Source: an uncultured Caryophanales bacterium (GTDB lineage Bacteria; Bacillota_I; Bacilli_A; RFN20; CAG-826). Taken from it: DNA of 64,000 bases. This document shows, piece after piece, positions 1 to 7,280 of this stretch. Each line of letters starts with the position of its first letter. Within the stretch, counting starts at the first letter, position 1. The position numbers and the translations under genes are program-made. The DNA lies in NCBI GenBank assembly GCA_946612115.1, contig CAMOEI010000004.1, positions 36,823 through 100,822 on the forward strand. Direction: 5' to 3'. A model generated the notes under the pieces. It saw nothing but the letters and a program-made list of their open reading frames with translations, was not told the origin of the DNA and ran no database searches.

Positions 1-1250
1 ATCGCGTGATAATAACTACCTATTCTAGTTTCATCTTCTTCACTAGCCTTATTTGATAATTTGATGAGATATTCACTGACCGCGGAGTTAATGCAGTCGA
101 TTAATTCTTCACGATCTTCAATTTCTTTTCCATTAGATACATCTAAAGATAAGATATCATTCACTCCTAAATTGAAATTGATTCGAGATAATTCAAACAT
201 GTATTCGATTTCTTTTTGAACTTGAATAATCGCCACACTTGGAGTGTTTAACAAGTTATCATTGATATAGTGCAATGATTTCTTTTTTAGTTCATCATCT
301 TTATCTTTGATAAGTTTATTAGATACTTTTTCAATTGGAGTGATTAAAGGTAAGAAGATAATCAAATAGATGAAGTTATAAATAATTGTGAACACCGCTA
401 GGAGAATTCCGACGTTAGATTCAGGAATGGTATTTAAAAAATTAAATAAAGGAGTGTTAACTGCCCAGATAATTCCAGTAGCGAGAACCGCCATTAAGAT
501 GCGGCACACTAAAGTGGAATAAGTCACTCTTTTTCCTAAAGTGTTGCTGTTAAACGAAGCGATAATAGCAGGCAATAAGGCTCCAATAGTGGCGCCAATT
601 ACTAAATAGAATCCAGAAGATAATAAGGACGGATTAGCGGCCACCATAATAATGACAATACTATTAGTGGCGCTACTAGATTGAGTTAACGCGGTAATAA
701 CTACACCTATTAACATTAGTAAGAATGGGAAATCCACTTTACTAACTACATCGATTAAAGCGTTTTGAATATCTGGATAATTAAACGCTCCTTTCATCGC
801 CTCTAAGCCAAAGAATAAAATACCAAATCCAATAAGGATTTCACTGATATTTTTAATGGTTGCGTTTTTAAAAAATCCGATGATAAATCCGATAAAGGCA
901 ATCGCCATTAAGAAGATTGAAAATGAAAATGAAGATAAAGATACAAATAATCCAGTAACTGTTGTTCCTAAAAAGGCTCCTAGCATAATGGCAAAGCCTT
1001 GAGCAAAAGTTAATGCATTAGCACTTAAAAAACCAACAGTCATAACTGTGGTCGCCCCACTAGATTGAACTATTGCAGTTGTTCCTGCTCCAATTGCGGC
1101 GGAAACAATTCTTTTATCTTTAATCTTTTTAAAGAGCTTACGAATATATTTACCAGCGCTATTTTTTAATCCGTGGGACATCATGTTCATCCCAACAACA
1201 AAAACAACTAAACCGGTAAGAAGTAAAATAATTTGCTTTGTTATTTCCAT
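1..1250 (-). CDS. Na+/phosphate cotransporter family protein (NptA/PNaS type), 3' end cut by window edge
   Basis: This integral membrane protein probably moves inorganic phosphate with Na+. Reading down from the ATG at 1250 gives MEITKQIILLLTGLVVFVVG, then a glycine-rich segment with QSSGATT. A second copy of the motif, QSSSATN, appears about 130 residues later. The duplicated QSSS signature and paired inverted repeats of membrane helices define the PNaS family. After the last helices the sequence becomes charged and helical (like a PhoU-type tail) and runs off the window at base 1, so at least 416 codons are present. No Shine-Dalgarno is visible. A TATAAT (minus strand, 1269-1264) sits 13 bases before the ATG, which implies a very short leader. 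Confidence 0.88.
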   Translation of the reverse strand, partial: MEITKQIILLLTGLVVFVVGMNMMSHGLKNSAGKYIRKLFKKIKDKRIVSAAIGAGTTAIVQSSGATTVMTVGFLSANALTFAQGFAIMLGAFLGTTVTGLFVSLSSFSFSIFLMAIAFIGFIIGFFKNATIKNISEILIGFGILFFGLEAMKGAFNYPDIQNALIDVVSKVDFPFLLMLIGVVITALTQSSSATNSIVIIMVAANPSLLSSGFYLVIGATIGALLPAIIASFNSNTLGKRVTYSTLVCRILMAVLATGIIWAVNTPLFNFLNTIPESNVGILLAVFTIIYNFIYLIIFLPLITPIEKVSNKLIKDKDDELKKKSLHYINDNLLNTPSVAIIQVQKEIEYMFELSRINFNLGVNDILSLDVSNGKEIEDREELIDCINSAVSEYLIKLSNKASEEDETRIGSYYHA

Positions 1251-1370
1251 AATCAATATATTTATTATATAAAAATTAGTAAGGATAATTAGAAAAGAAT
1301 TCTAACTATTTTATTCATAGTGTTAGACTAAAAATAGAAGAATAATTGTAGTTTATATAGGAGATATCTT

Positions 1371-2582
1371 ATGTTTTGGACAATTAAGAAAATTGGTTAC
1401 CGTATCGCTCAAAGAGTCTTGATGATTGCGATGTGCTTTATGGATTGGAGAGAACCAATGTTATTTGAAGGTGAAAACTCAGTTTTAAAACTCCCTAAAT
1501 TTATCAAAGATAAAGGAATTAAAAAAGTCATGGTGGTCACCGATAAAGGATTAATGAGTTTACATTTATTAGATCCATTTTTAGATGAACTTGAAAATCA
1601 AGGGATTGAATTTATTGTCTTTTCTGAAGTTCAACCTAATCCCACAATTGATAACATTGAAAGTTGTAAGGATGCCTATATAAACAATAATTGTGAAGGT
1701 ATTATCGCCTTTGGTGGAGGCTCCCCAATGGATTGCGCTAAAGCAGCGGGAGCAAGAGTAGTCAAACCTCATCAATCAGTTAGAAAGATGAGAGGATATC
1801 TCAAGGTCCATAAAAAACTACCTCCATTTTTCGCTGTTCCTACTACCGCTGGAACTGGTTCAGAAACAACTTTAGCGGCAGTGGTTACTGACCCAACTAC
1901 GCACGAGAAAAACGCCATCGCAGATACTTGTTTAAGACCAAAATTTGCGGTCTTAGATCCTAATTTAACAATTGGTTTACCACCTCACATTACTTCCACA
2001 ACAGGTATGGATGCTTATACTCACGCTGTTGAATCTTATATTGGAAAAAGTAATGTTAAGTCGACGATTAGATACGCTGAAGAAGCAGTTAAATTAATCC
2101 GCGCTAATTTAGAAAAAGCCTATACAAATGGTAAAGATATTGAAGCTAGAGAGAACATGCTTAAAGGCTCATTTTACGCTGGTAGTGCGTTTACTAGAGG
2201 GTTTGTTGGATATGTTCATGCGATCGCTCATAATCTAGGCGGAATGTATAACACTCCACACGGTTTAGCCAATGCAGTTATCCTTCCTTATGTACTAGAT
2301 TGGTATGGTCCTTCAGTATATAAAACACTAGCAAAACTCGCAGATTTAATTGAAATTTGCGACAAAAACGCCACAAATGAGGAAAAAGCAAAGGCCTTTA
2401 TCGCAGATATTAGAAGAATGAATAAGGCGATGAATATTCCAGAAAAATTCGACTTTATTAAGGAAGAAGATATTCCTTTATTAGTGAAGCGTGCTTTAAA
2501 AGAAGGTAACCCTGGATATCCAGTTCCAAAGATTATGAATGAAAAAGACTGCGAACAAGTTATCCGCAGCCTCATGCAATAA
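1371..2582 (+). CDS. Iron-containing alcohol dehydrogenase
   Basis: An NAD(P)-dependent group III (iron) alcohol dehydrogenase of 403 residues, cytoplasmic, likely reducing fermentation aldehydes to alcohols or the reverse. The nucleotide-binding GGGSPMD lies at residues 115-121. The metal ligands are all present with family spacing: D214 and H218 in MDAYTHAVE, H283 in YVHAIAH and H297 in TPHG. An N-terminal extension of about 25 residues precedes the usual family start; the ATG at 1371 is preceded by AGGAGA at good distance. Its stop codon directly abuts the stop of the convergent TetR gene. Substrate cannot be told from sequence; butanol dehydrogenase and 1,3-propanediol dehydrogenase are the nearest named types. 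Confidence 0.9.
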   Translation: MFWTIKKIGYRIAQRVLMIAMCFMDWREPMLFEGENSVLKLPKFIKDKGIKKVMVVTDKGLMSLHLLDPFLDELENQGIEFIVFSEVQPNPTIDNIESCKDAYINNNCEGIIAFGGGSPMDCAKAAGARVVKPHQSVRKMRGYLKVHKKLPPFFAVPTTAGTGSETTLAAVVTDPTTHEKNAIADTCLRPKFAVLDPNLTIGLPPHITSTTGMDAYTHAVESYIGKSNVKSTIRYAEEAVKLIRANLEKAYTNGKDIEARENMLKGSFYAGSAFTRGFVGYVHAIAHNLGGMYNTPHGLANAVILPYVLDWYGPSVYKTLAKLADLIEICDKNATNEEKAKAFIADIRRMNKAMNIPEKFDFIKEEDIPLLVKRALKEGNPGYPVPKIMNEKDCEQVIRSLMQ

Positions 2583-3137
2583 TTAGTTAATAAAAGATTT
2601 GATAAAATAATCAGCGACTTCTTCAGGTGATTCCTGGAAGTCGTTTTTTATCCAATAATTCAAAATGACAATAAATTCTTCTACTGAAATTGATTTTTTT
2701 AGTTCGAGAGGAATCTCTCCTTGATAATGATAATTTGAGTAATATGAATCAGCGACTTTGAGAAGTTCTTTTCTAAACTCTTTCATGAAGATTTCACTTC
2801 CTCGAGATTTAAGGATTCCTTTGAAGAGTTCTTTTTCATCTAAAACGTGATAATAGATGTGTTCAATTAAATGACGATAGTTATAGAAAGTATCTTTAGA
2901 GAAGTCGTGTGATTTTTCTTCTTCTAGAGATTTGGAAAAAACGTGTTCAAAAATATGATGAGAAACTTTCAAAAGCAATTCGTCTTTTGTTTTATAGTGT
3001 GCGTAGAAAGTTGATCTAGAGATTTTGGCTTCTTCTAAAATATCTTGAATGGTCAAAGACTCATAATCTCTTTGGTTAATCAACTTTACAAAGGCTTCGT
3101 GAATTTTATTAATTGTTTTTTCTTCTCTTTTATCCAT
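2583..3137 (-). CDS. TetR/AcrR family transcriptional regulator
   Basis: A 184-residue DNA-binding repressor-type protein. Residues 9-58 form the TetR helix-turn-helix: INKIHEAFVKLINQ leads into SLTIQDILEEAKISRSTFYA and HYKTKDELLLKV. The rest is an all-helical ligand/dimer domain with no recognisable ligand signature. It is divergent from the membrane-protein gene at 3302. The intergenic space holds TTCGA-type palindromes that overlap its own probable promoter, so autoregulation and control of the divergent genes is likely. The start has a GAGGTG ribosome site on the minus strand. Its effector is unknown; the neighbouring GPH transporter may handle it. Confidence 0.9.
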   Translation of the reverse strand: MDKREEKTINKIHEAFVKLINQRDYESLTIQDILEEAKISRSTFYAHYKTKDELLLKVSHHIFEHVFSKSLEEEKSHDFSKDTFYNYRHLIEHIYYHVLDEKELFKGILKSRGSEIFMKEFRKELLKVADSYYSNYHYQGEIPLELKKSISVEEFIVILNYWIKNDFQESPEEVADYFIKSFIN

Positions 3138-3148
3138 ATATACACCTC

Positions 3149-3226
3149 GTTCGATATTTAGTAATCGAATAAATAATAATCCTACATAGTGTTCGTTAAC
3201 AATAAATATCGAACAAAAATTCGAAT
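3149..3226. promoter_or_regulatory. Probable TetR operators: cluster of TTCGA/TCGAA half-sites
   Basis: Two imperfect palindromes lie between the divergent genes: TTCGAT/ATCGAA at 3150-3155 and 3164-3169 (20 bp overall), and GTTCG/CGAAC at 3191-3195 and 3210-3214 (24 bp overall). A further TTCGAAT follows at 3220-3226. The arms 3149-3160 and 3203-3214 are also perfect 12-bp inverted repeats of each other. The second palindrome overlaps a TTGTTA-17-TTATTA promoter for tetR on the minus strand. The assignment to this TetR is inference from position. Confidence 0.6.
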
Positions 3227-3243
3227 ATTATTTGATAATTATT

Positions 3244-3272
3244 TTGAAATAGTAAACTCATAGAGATACAAT
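3244..3272 (+). promoter_or_regulatory. SigA-type promoter for the 3302 operon
   Basis: TTGAAA at 3244-3249 and TACAAT at 3267-3272 are separated by 17 bases. Transcription would begin near 3279, 23 bases before the ATG at 3302, with a full AAAAAGGAG ribosome site in between. It lies just downstream of the TTCGA operator cluster. Confidence 0.65.
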
Positions 3273-3301
3273 GAATTTAACTTAAAAAAGGAGATTTATT
3301 T

Positions 3302-3727
3302 ATGGCATGTTTCTTAGTATCCGCTGCCGCAGCAGTTGGTGTTACCGCAGCAAAATACATCGTTAGACATAACGAGAAGAAAAACGAATTAGTCGTTAAA
3401 GAACCAAAAGAATACAAATTCGGTTCTGAAGTCAAATGGAGCAAAAAATTAGCTTATTTGGAATTAATGCTTTGGGCTGGTTCATTTGTTTTAGCAGGTG
3501 AGCACATCCTTCATGGAGAAGTTACTCCATTCCCACCATACCTAACTAAAGCCGGAGAAGGTCCGGAAGGAGTTAGAGAAATGTTAACAGAAATGGGCAC
3601 TGTTGGAGTTATTATGCTCGTCTCATTAGTGGCCGTTTGGGGAATTGGTGTTCTTCTAGTTGACTACATTAAATATAGAAAGCATAAGAAAGCTGAAAAC
3701 AAGGTCTTATCCGCGGAGGCAAAATAA
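3302..3727 (+). CDS. Small membrane protein, unknown function (141 aa)
   Basis: I do not recognise this family. The protein has an alanine-rich hydrophobic N-terminus (residues 1-18), a basic stretch, then two clear membrane segments at about 50-70 and 100-122, and a Lys-rich C-terminal tail. The loop between the last two helices carries HGEVTPFPPYLTKAGEGPEG and is probably outside the membrane. A strong ribosome site precedes the ATG. The stop codon overlaps the ATG of the next gene (TAATG at 3725-3729), so the two are translationally coupled and probably form a complex. It is divergent from the TetR gene and likely under its control. Confidence 0.75.
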   Translation: MACFLVSAAAAVGVTAAKYIVRHNEKKNELVVKEPKEYKFGSEVKWSKKLAYLELMLWAGSFVLAGEHILHGEVTPFPPYLTKAGEGPEGVREMLTEMGTVGVIMLVSLVAVWGIGVLLVDYIKYRKHKKAENKVLSAEAK

Positions 3728-4014
3728 TGTATTTCATCGTTTCAGTTGTTTGTACAGCTATTGCCGCTGTTTTGTGGTTCTTCTTTAGAGAAAGAAAAAG
3801 TTTACATCTAGATTTCTTAACCATTATTTTTGGTGCTGCATCAGTTATGTGGTTAATCGATGTTATCTTTACAGCAGCCGAAGGTAATAATCCATTTGAA
3901 ATTGAACCTATTGATGGTTGGATCTCATTATGGACCATCTTAGGTGGAATATTCTTCTGGTTATTATTGTCCTTCATCGTTAACAACAAAGCAAAATCAG
4001 TTGAAGCTAAGTAA
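3727..4014 (+). CDS. Small three-helix membrane protein, unknown function (95 aa)
   Basis: Unrecognised. Three hydrophobic segments fill nearly the whole protein: residues 1-18 (YFIVSVVCTAIAAVLWFF), about 28-48, and about 66-86. Short charged connectors (RERKS, EGNNPFEIEP) separate them, and a Lys-rich end follows. It overlaps the stop of the preceding gene by one base, which indicates translational coupling and matched amounts. A terminator follows directly. The pair looks like a two-component small membrane assembly; nothing in the sequence reveals a substrate. Confidence 0.72.
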   Translation: MYFIVSVVCTAIAAVLWFFFRERKSLHLDFLTIIFGAASVMWLIDVIFTAAEGNNPFEIEPIDGWISLWTILGGIFFWLLLSFIVNNKAKSVEAK

Positions 4015-4022
4015 TTGCTGAA

Positions 4023-4053
4023 TAAAAACGTCGCTGTTAAGTGACGTTTTTAT
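4023..4053 (+). terminator. Intrinsic terminator after the small membrane pair
   Basis: The hairpin AAAAACGTC / GACGTTTTT has a 10-base loop and continues into a T-run at 4047-4051. It begins 9 bases after the stop codon at 4014. Confidence 0.85.
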
Positions 4054-4102
4054 TATGGCAATTCGTATATATGCGCGTTAAAATGTTAATAGAGGTTTAC
4101 AT

Positions 4103-4774
4103 ATGTTTAAATTTTGGGGAGACGGTAGCGAGGCTGTCAAAGAGGCAGTCAAAGGTATCGCTGTTAGAAGTACAGAAAACTTCAATTGGACATTTATCTT
4201 CATTTTGGCTGTAGTCTTTTATGTCTACTGGTCAGAAATCCACAAGAAAAACTGGGATATGGTTTTCGCTGGATTAGCTCTATATGGAGTTCACTGGCTA
4301 TATGAAATCGGTAACGCAGTTATCGCAAAAGTCAGTGGTTATCCTTTATGGGCAGTAAGTAATGACACAACATCATTTATTCTTCTCATCGGTGTTTCTT
4401 GGGAATTATCAATGATGTTTATGCTTGCAGGAATCATTTCGTTAAAGATGCTTCCTCAAGATAGGAATAAGAGATGGTTTGCCTTTGGTAAATTTAAAGG
4501 AATTCCATGTCGATTAGTTGGTGCGATATCAATGGCATTATTGTTCGCTTTAGTCGAATCTTTCTTAGCGGCAACTGGAAATGGATTAAAGTTTATTTGG
4601 GTATATCCATGGTGGGGTGTCTTACCAGTATTTATTACCACTTATATTCCATTCTTCTTAGCGAGTAATTATGTTCCTGATATGAAACCTAAGACTAGAA
4701 AGATTTTCCTAATCTCTGAATGGTCGCTTGTCGCTATATTATTAGTGGTTCTTATTCCACTTGGAATTATTTAA
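4103..4774 (+). CDS. Multi-pass membrane protein, unknown function (223 aa)
   Basis: Unrecognised integral membrane protein with about six membrane segments. The aromatic-rich first segment follows a short charged N-terminus (MFKFWGDGSEAVKEAV). Notable conserved-looking polar residues inside helices are YWSEIHKKNW, GVHWLYEIGN and GVSWELSMM. The ATG at 4103 has an AGAGG ribosome site. It is bracketed by two intrinsic terminators, so it is probably a single-gene transcription unit. It stays in the same orientation and neighbourhood as the TetR-linked membrane genes and the GPH transporter. Confidence 0.72.
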   Translation: MFKFWGDGSEAVKEAVKGIAVRSTENFNWTFIFILAVVFYVYWSEIHKKNWDMVFAGLALYGVHWLYEIGNAVIAKVSGYPLWAVSNDTTSFILLIGVSWELSMMFMLAGIISLKMLPQDRNKRWFAFGKFKGIPCRLVGAISMALLFALVESFLAATGNGLKFIWVYPWWGVLPVFITTYIPFFLASNYVPDMKPKTRKIFLISEWSLVAILLVVLIPLGII

Positions 4775-4785
4775 TTGGATAAATG

Positions 4786-4810
4786 AGTCGCCGGAAACGG
4801 TGACTTTTTT
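4786..4810 (+). terminator. Intrinsic terminator with GNRA loop
   Basis: Stem AGTCGCCG (4786-4793) pairs with CGGTGACT (4798-4805) around a GAAA tetraloop, followed by six T. It ends the 4103 gene. Confidence 0.9.
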
Positions 4811-4829
4811 AATTATGTTTTTTTCTTTG

Positions 4830-4877
4830 TTGTCCTTCATATTTTTTTAATCTATACTTATTAAGTATTTCGAATAC
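4830..4877 (+). promoter_or_regulatory. Promoter plus TTCGAA operator-like palindrome upstream of the GPH transporter
   Basis: TTGTCC (4830-4835) and TATACT (4853-4858) are 17 bases apart, so transcription should start near 4865. The palindrome GTATTTCGAATAC occupies 4865-4877, the first transcribed bases. It shares TTCGAAT with the sites next to the TetR gene at 3150-3226, which suggests one regulator controls both. Confidence 0.55.
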
Positions 4878-4894
4878 ATAAAGGAGACATAAAA

Positions 4895-6553
4895 ATGTCA
4901 AAAGTAAAAGCGGAAAGCTCTACCTTTACTGGCAATAATGTTCCTAAGTTAACGAAAATCCTATATCCTTGGAGTGGAATTTTCCGTGATGCATGTTATG
5001 CCTTAATCGGCACTTTCTTAATGCAGTACGCAATAACTTCGGGCGTTTTAAGCAGTAATCCTGGAGATTTCAAAGCCCAATATGCGGTCATTACTATTGC
5101 GATGATGATTGCGTTATTATGGGATGGTATTAACGATCCAATCATGGGATTCATCCTTGAAAAATGTCATTTCAAGGCTGGTAAATTTAGACCATGGATT
5201 GAGATTGGTGCCGTTGGCAACGCTGCCGTTGTCTTACTCATGTTCCTTTGCCCATTAATCTTTACTGGATTAAGAGGATGGGGATATGTTGCGTTCATGA
5301 TTGTCATGTATATCCTTTGGGATACAGCGTTCACTATGAACGATATCGGTTATTGGTCAATGCTTCCTGCATTAACAAATGACCCACAACAAAGAGCTAA
5401 GTTAACCACAAGTACGGCTATTGCTGCTTCTGTCGGTACATTCTTTATGAATATCGCAATGTTTGTTCTTCCTGGTATTGGTCTAGGTAGTACAATTCAA
5501 GTCTACGCTATTGCAGGTGTTGCAATTGCATTATTATTCTTAGCTTCGCAAACTCTTGTTTTCTTCCTTTGTAAGGAACGTGTACGTGATGCTGAACAAG
5601 AAGAAGTATCTGAAAAATCATCGATTCTTGATTTGTTTAGAGTTGTCGCAAAAAATAAGGAATTACGTTACGCCGCGATTGGCATGTTCTTATATTATTT
5701 TGCTAGCTTTATTCTTACCGGAATTGGTCAAAACTATTTCTATATCCAGTATGGATATGGTGGTAACCAAGGTGGAATGGTCGCAACCGTTATTTCAGTA
5801 TTCTATGTCTTAGGTACAATCGTTGCGCAAGCACTATATCCAAGTATGGCGAAAAAGCTTTCTAAAAAGAAGATATTAACTATTGTCACAATTGTTATTG
5901 TTGTTTCTTACTTATTATTCTTCTTTGTCGCATTCCCAATCTTTGGTAAACCACTCGCCTGGAATACACCTGATCCAACAAATGGATTTGCCTGGGTATT
6001 TGGTGGAACAATGTTCTTGCTTTATATCTTGTGTTTTATCTTCTTCGGTGCCTCTGGTATTTTCTATCTCGCATGCTTAGTTATGTTCCAAGATGCGATT
6101 GATTATGGTGAATTAACTACCGGAGAAAGAAAAGAATCTATTTGCTTTGCTTGGAGACCATTAGATGTCAAACTTGCATCAGGATTAAATAGAGGATTAC
6201 AATACGCAACATTTGGTATTACTGGAACAGTTATCGCAATTAACGCGATTAGTAACTGGGAAGGTATTGGTAATGCTTTAAATGCAGATCCAAATATGGC
6301 GGCTGCCCAAAAAACAGCGGTTAACAATGTCGTTAGTGAAAATATTAAAAACGCTACATCAGCTGTTAATAACGGCCAATTAATTGCCTTTGGTGCGATT
6401 ATTATCGGTGTTATTTTAGTGGCATTCCTTCTTTCATATTTCTTGCTCAGATTTAAATATTCATTAGATGAGAAGAAAGTTGAAGAAGTCGTTGCTCAAT
6501 TAAACGCCAAAAAAGAGGGCGCTGCTAAAGCAGAAGTCGCTCAAGCAGCGTAA
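4895..6553 (+). CDS. GPH-family (glycoside-pentoside-hexuronide) cation symporter, MFS_2
   Basis: A 552-residue, roughly 12-helix transporter of the melibiose-carrier type. The family signature for the loop between helices 2 and 3 is present: WDGINDPIMGFILEKC followed by GKFRPWIEIG. It would import a sugar or related solute with Na+ or H+. At 552 residues it is longer than the usual 450-500, with extra sequence in the C-terminal half (about residues 350-375 and 470-500). The start is backed by AAAGGAGA. The stop overlaps an upstream ATG of the next gene, and the lipoprotein follows with its own ribosome site, so the two are co-transcribed. Substrate unknown; no glycosidase is nearby. Confidence 0.85.
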   Translation: MSKVKAESSTFTGNNVPKLTKILYPWSGIFRDACYALIGTFLMQYAITSGVLSSNPGDFKAQYAVITIAMMIALLWDGINDPIMGFILEKCHFKAGKFRPWIEIGAVGNAAVVLLMFLCPLIFTGLRGWGYVAFMIVMYILWDTAFTMNDIGYWSMLPALTNDPQQRAKLTTSTAIAASVGTFFMNIAMFVLPGIGLGSTIQVYAIAGVAIALLFLASQTLVFFLCKERVRDAEQEEVSEKSSILDLFRVVAKNKELRYAAIGMFLYYFASFILTGIGQNYFYIQYGYGGNQGGMVATVISVFYVLGTIVAQALYPSMAKKLSKKKILTIVTIVIVVSYLLFFFVAFPIFGKPLAWNTPDPTNGFAWVFGGTMFLLYILCFIFFGASGIFYLACLVMFQDAIDYGELTTGERKESICFAWRPLDVKLASGLNRGLQYATFGITGTVIAINAISNWEGIGNALNADPNMAAAQKTAVNNVVSENIKNATSAVNNGQLIAFGAIIIGVILVAFLLSYFLLRFKYSLDEKKVEEVVAQLNAKKEGAAKAEVAQAA

Positions 6554-6567
6554 TGGAGGACCAAAAT

Positions 6568-7146
6568 ATGAAAATTAAACATTTTGCATTAATTGGTGTT
6601 ACCGCCTTATTACTCACAGGTTGTTCATCTTCTTCAACAGAGGCAGATGCTGAAAAACTTTACAAAAATAAAGATGTTACCGGCTATGTCGCTACTGTTG
6701 ATGAAAATAAATCTAAAGAACTTGAGGAAGTTGATTCCAAAGACAAAAAGGTTGGAAAAGATGGTGCTGAAAGCGCTGCATTCCTTGTTCAATATGGTCT
6801 TTTAAAAGCCCAAACTTCTTTAGTAGCGCCATGGACATATTTAACTGTTAATTTCGCTGTTAGAAACGCTTTAGATAAAGAACTTGCTAAAGCATATAAA
6901 GATGATATTACCTATACCATCTCTGGAGCGACAACCACTGTTCAATTTGAAGGTGCTAGCGATTTAGATTTAGGTGATGACATTAAGAATTGTTCTTTCG
7001 CCTATTCTTATGAAGCGGTATATAACTCAAATGGTTTATTAACGAAAGCAAACTTAATTGCTTCTTACGTTCAACAAGAAAAAGGTAAAGAACCAACAGT
7101 TGTTCGTACTTATAAATCATATAGAGTTGTCTCTTGGAGCAAGTAA
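6568..7146 (+). CDS. Lipoprotein of unknown function, co-transcribed with the GPH transporter
   Basis: A surface lipoprotein of 192 residues. The signal peptide MKIKHFALIGVTALLLTGC ends at a textbook lipobox (LLTGC). I chose the ATG at 6568 because GGAGG at 6555-6559 is correctly spaced; an ATG at 6553 would put five extra residues before the signal and has no ribosome site. The mature part is Lys/Asp/Glu-rich, then predicted mixed alpha/beta (ITYTISGATTTVQFEGASD). No known domain recognised. It may act with the transporter as an outer-face component. Confidence 0.78.
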   Translation: MKIKHFALIGVTALLLTGCSSSSTEADAEKLYKNKDVTGYVATVDENKSKELEEVDSKDKKVGKDGAESAAFLVQYGLLKAQTSLVAPWTYLTVNFAVRNALDKELAKAYKDDITYTISGATTTVQFEGASDLDLGDDIKNCSFAYSYEAVYNSNGLLTKANLIASYVQQEKGKEPTVVRTYKSYRVVSWSK

Positions 7147-7163
7147 TTAATTAACAAACTAAA

Positions 7164-7192
7164 AGGGCTAGAGATTTATCTCTAGTCTTTTT
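7164..7192 (+). terminator. Intrinsic terminator after the transporter-lipoprotein operon
   Basis: CTAGAGA (7168-7174) pairs with TCTCTAG (7179-7185) around TTTA. Flanking GGG/TCT pairs extend the stem, and a T-run follows at 7188-7193. Confidence 0.85.
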
Positions 7193-7280
7193 TATTGCTC
7201 CAATTTCTCTTACATACTTTTCTAGAAAAATATGTAATTTTCTTTTTGTTAAATAAATTATTATTTATAATAAGAATACT

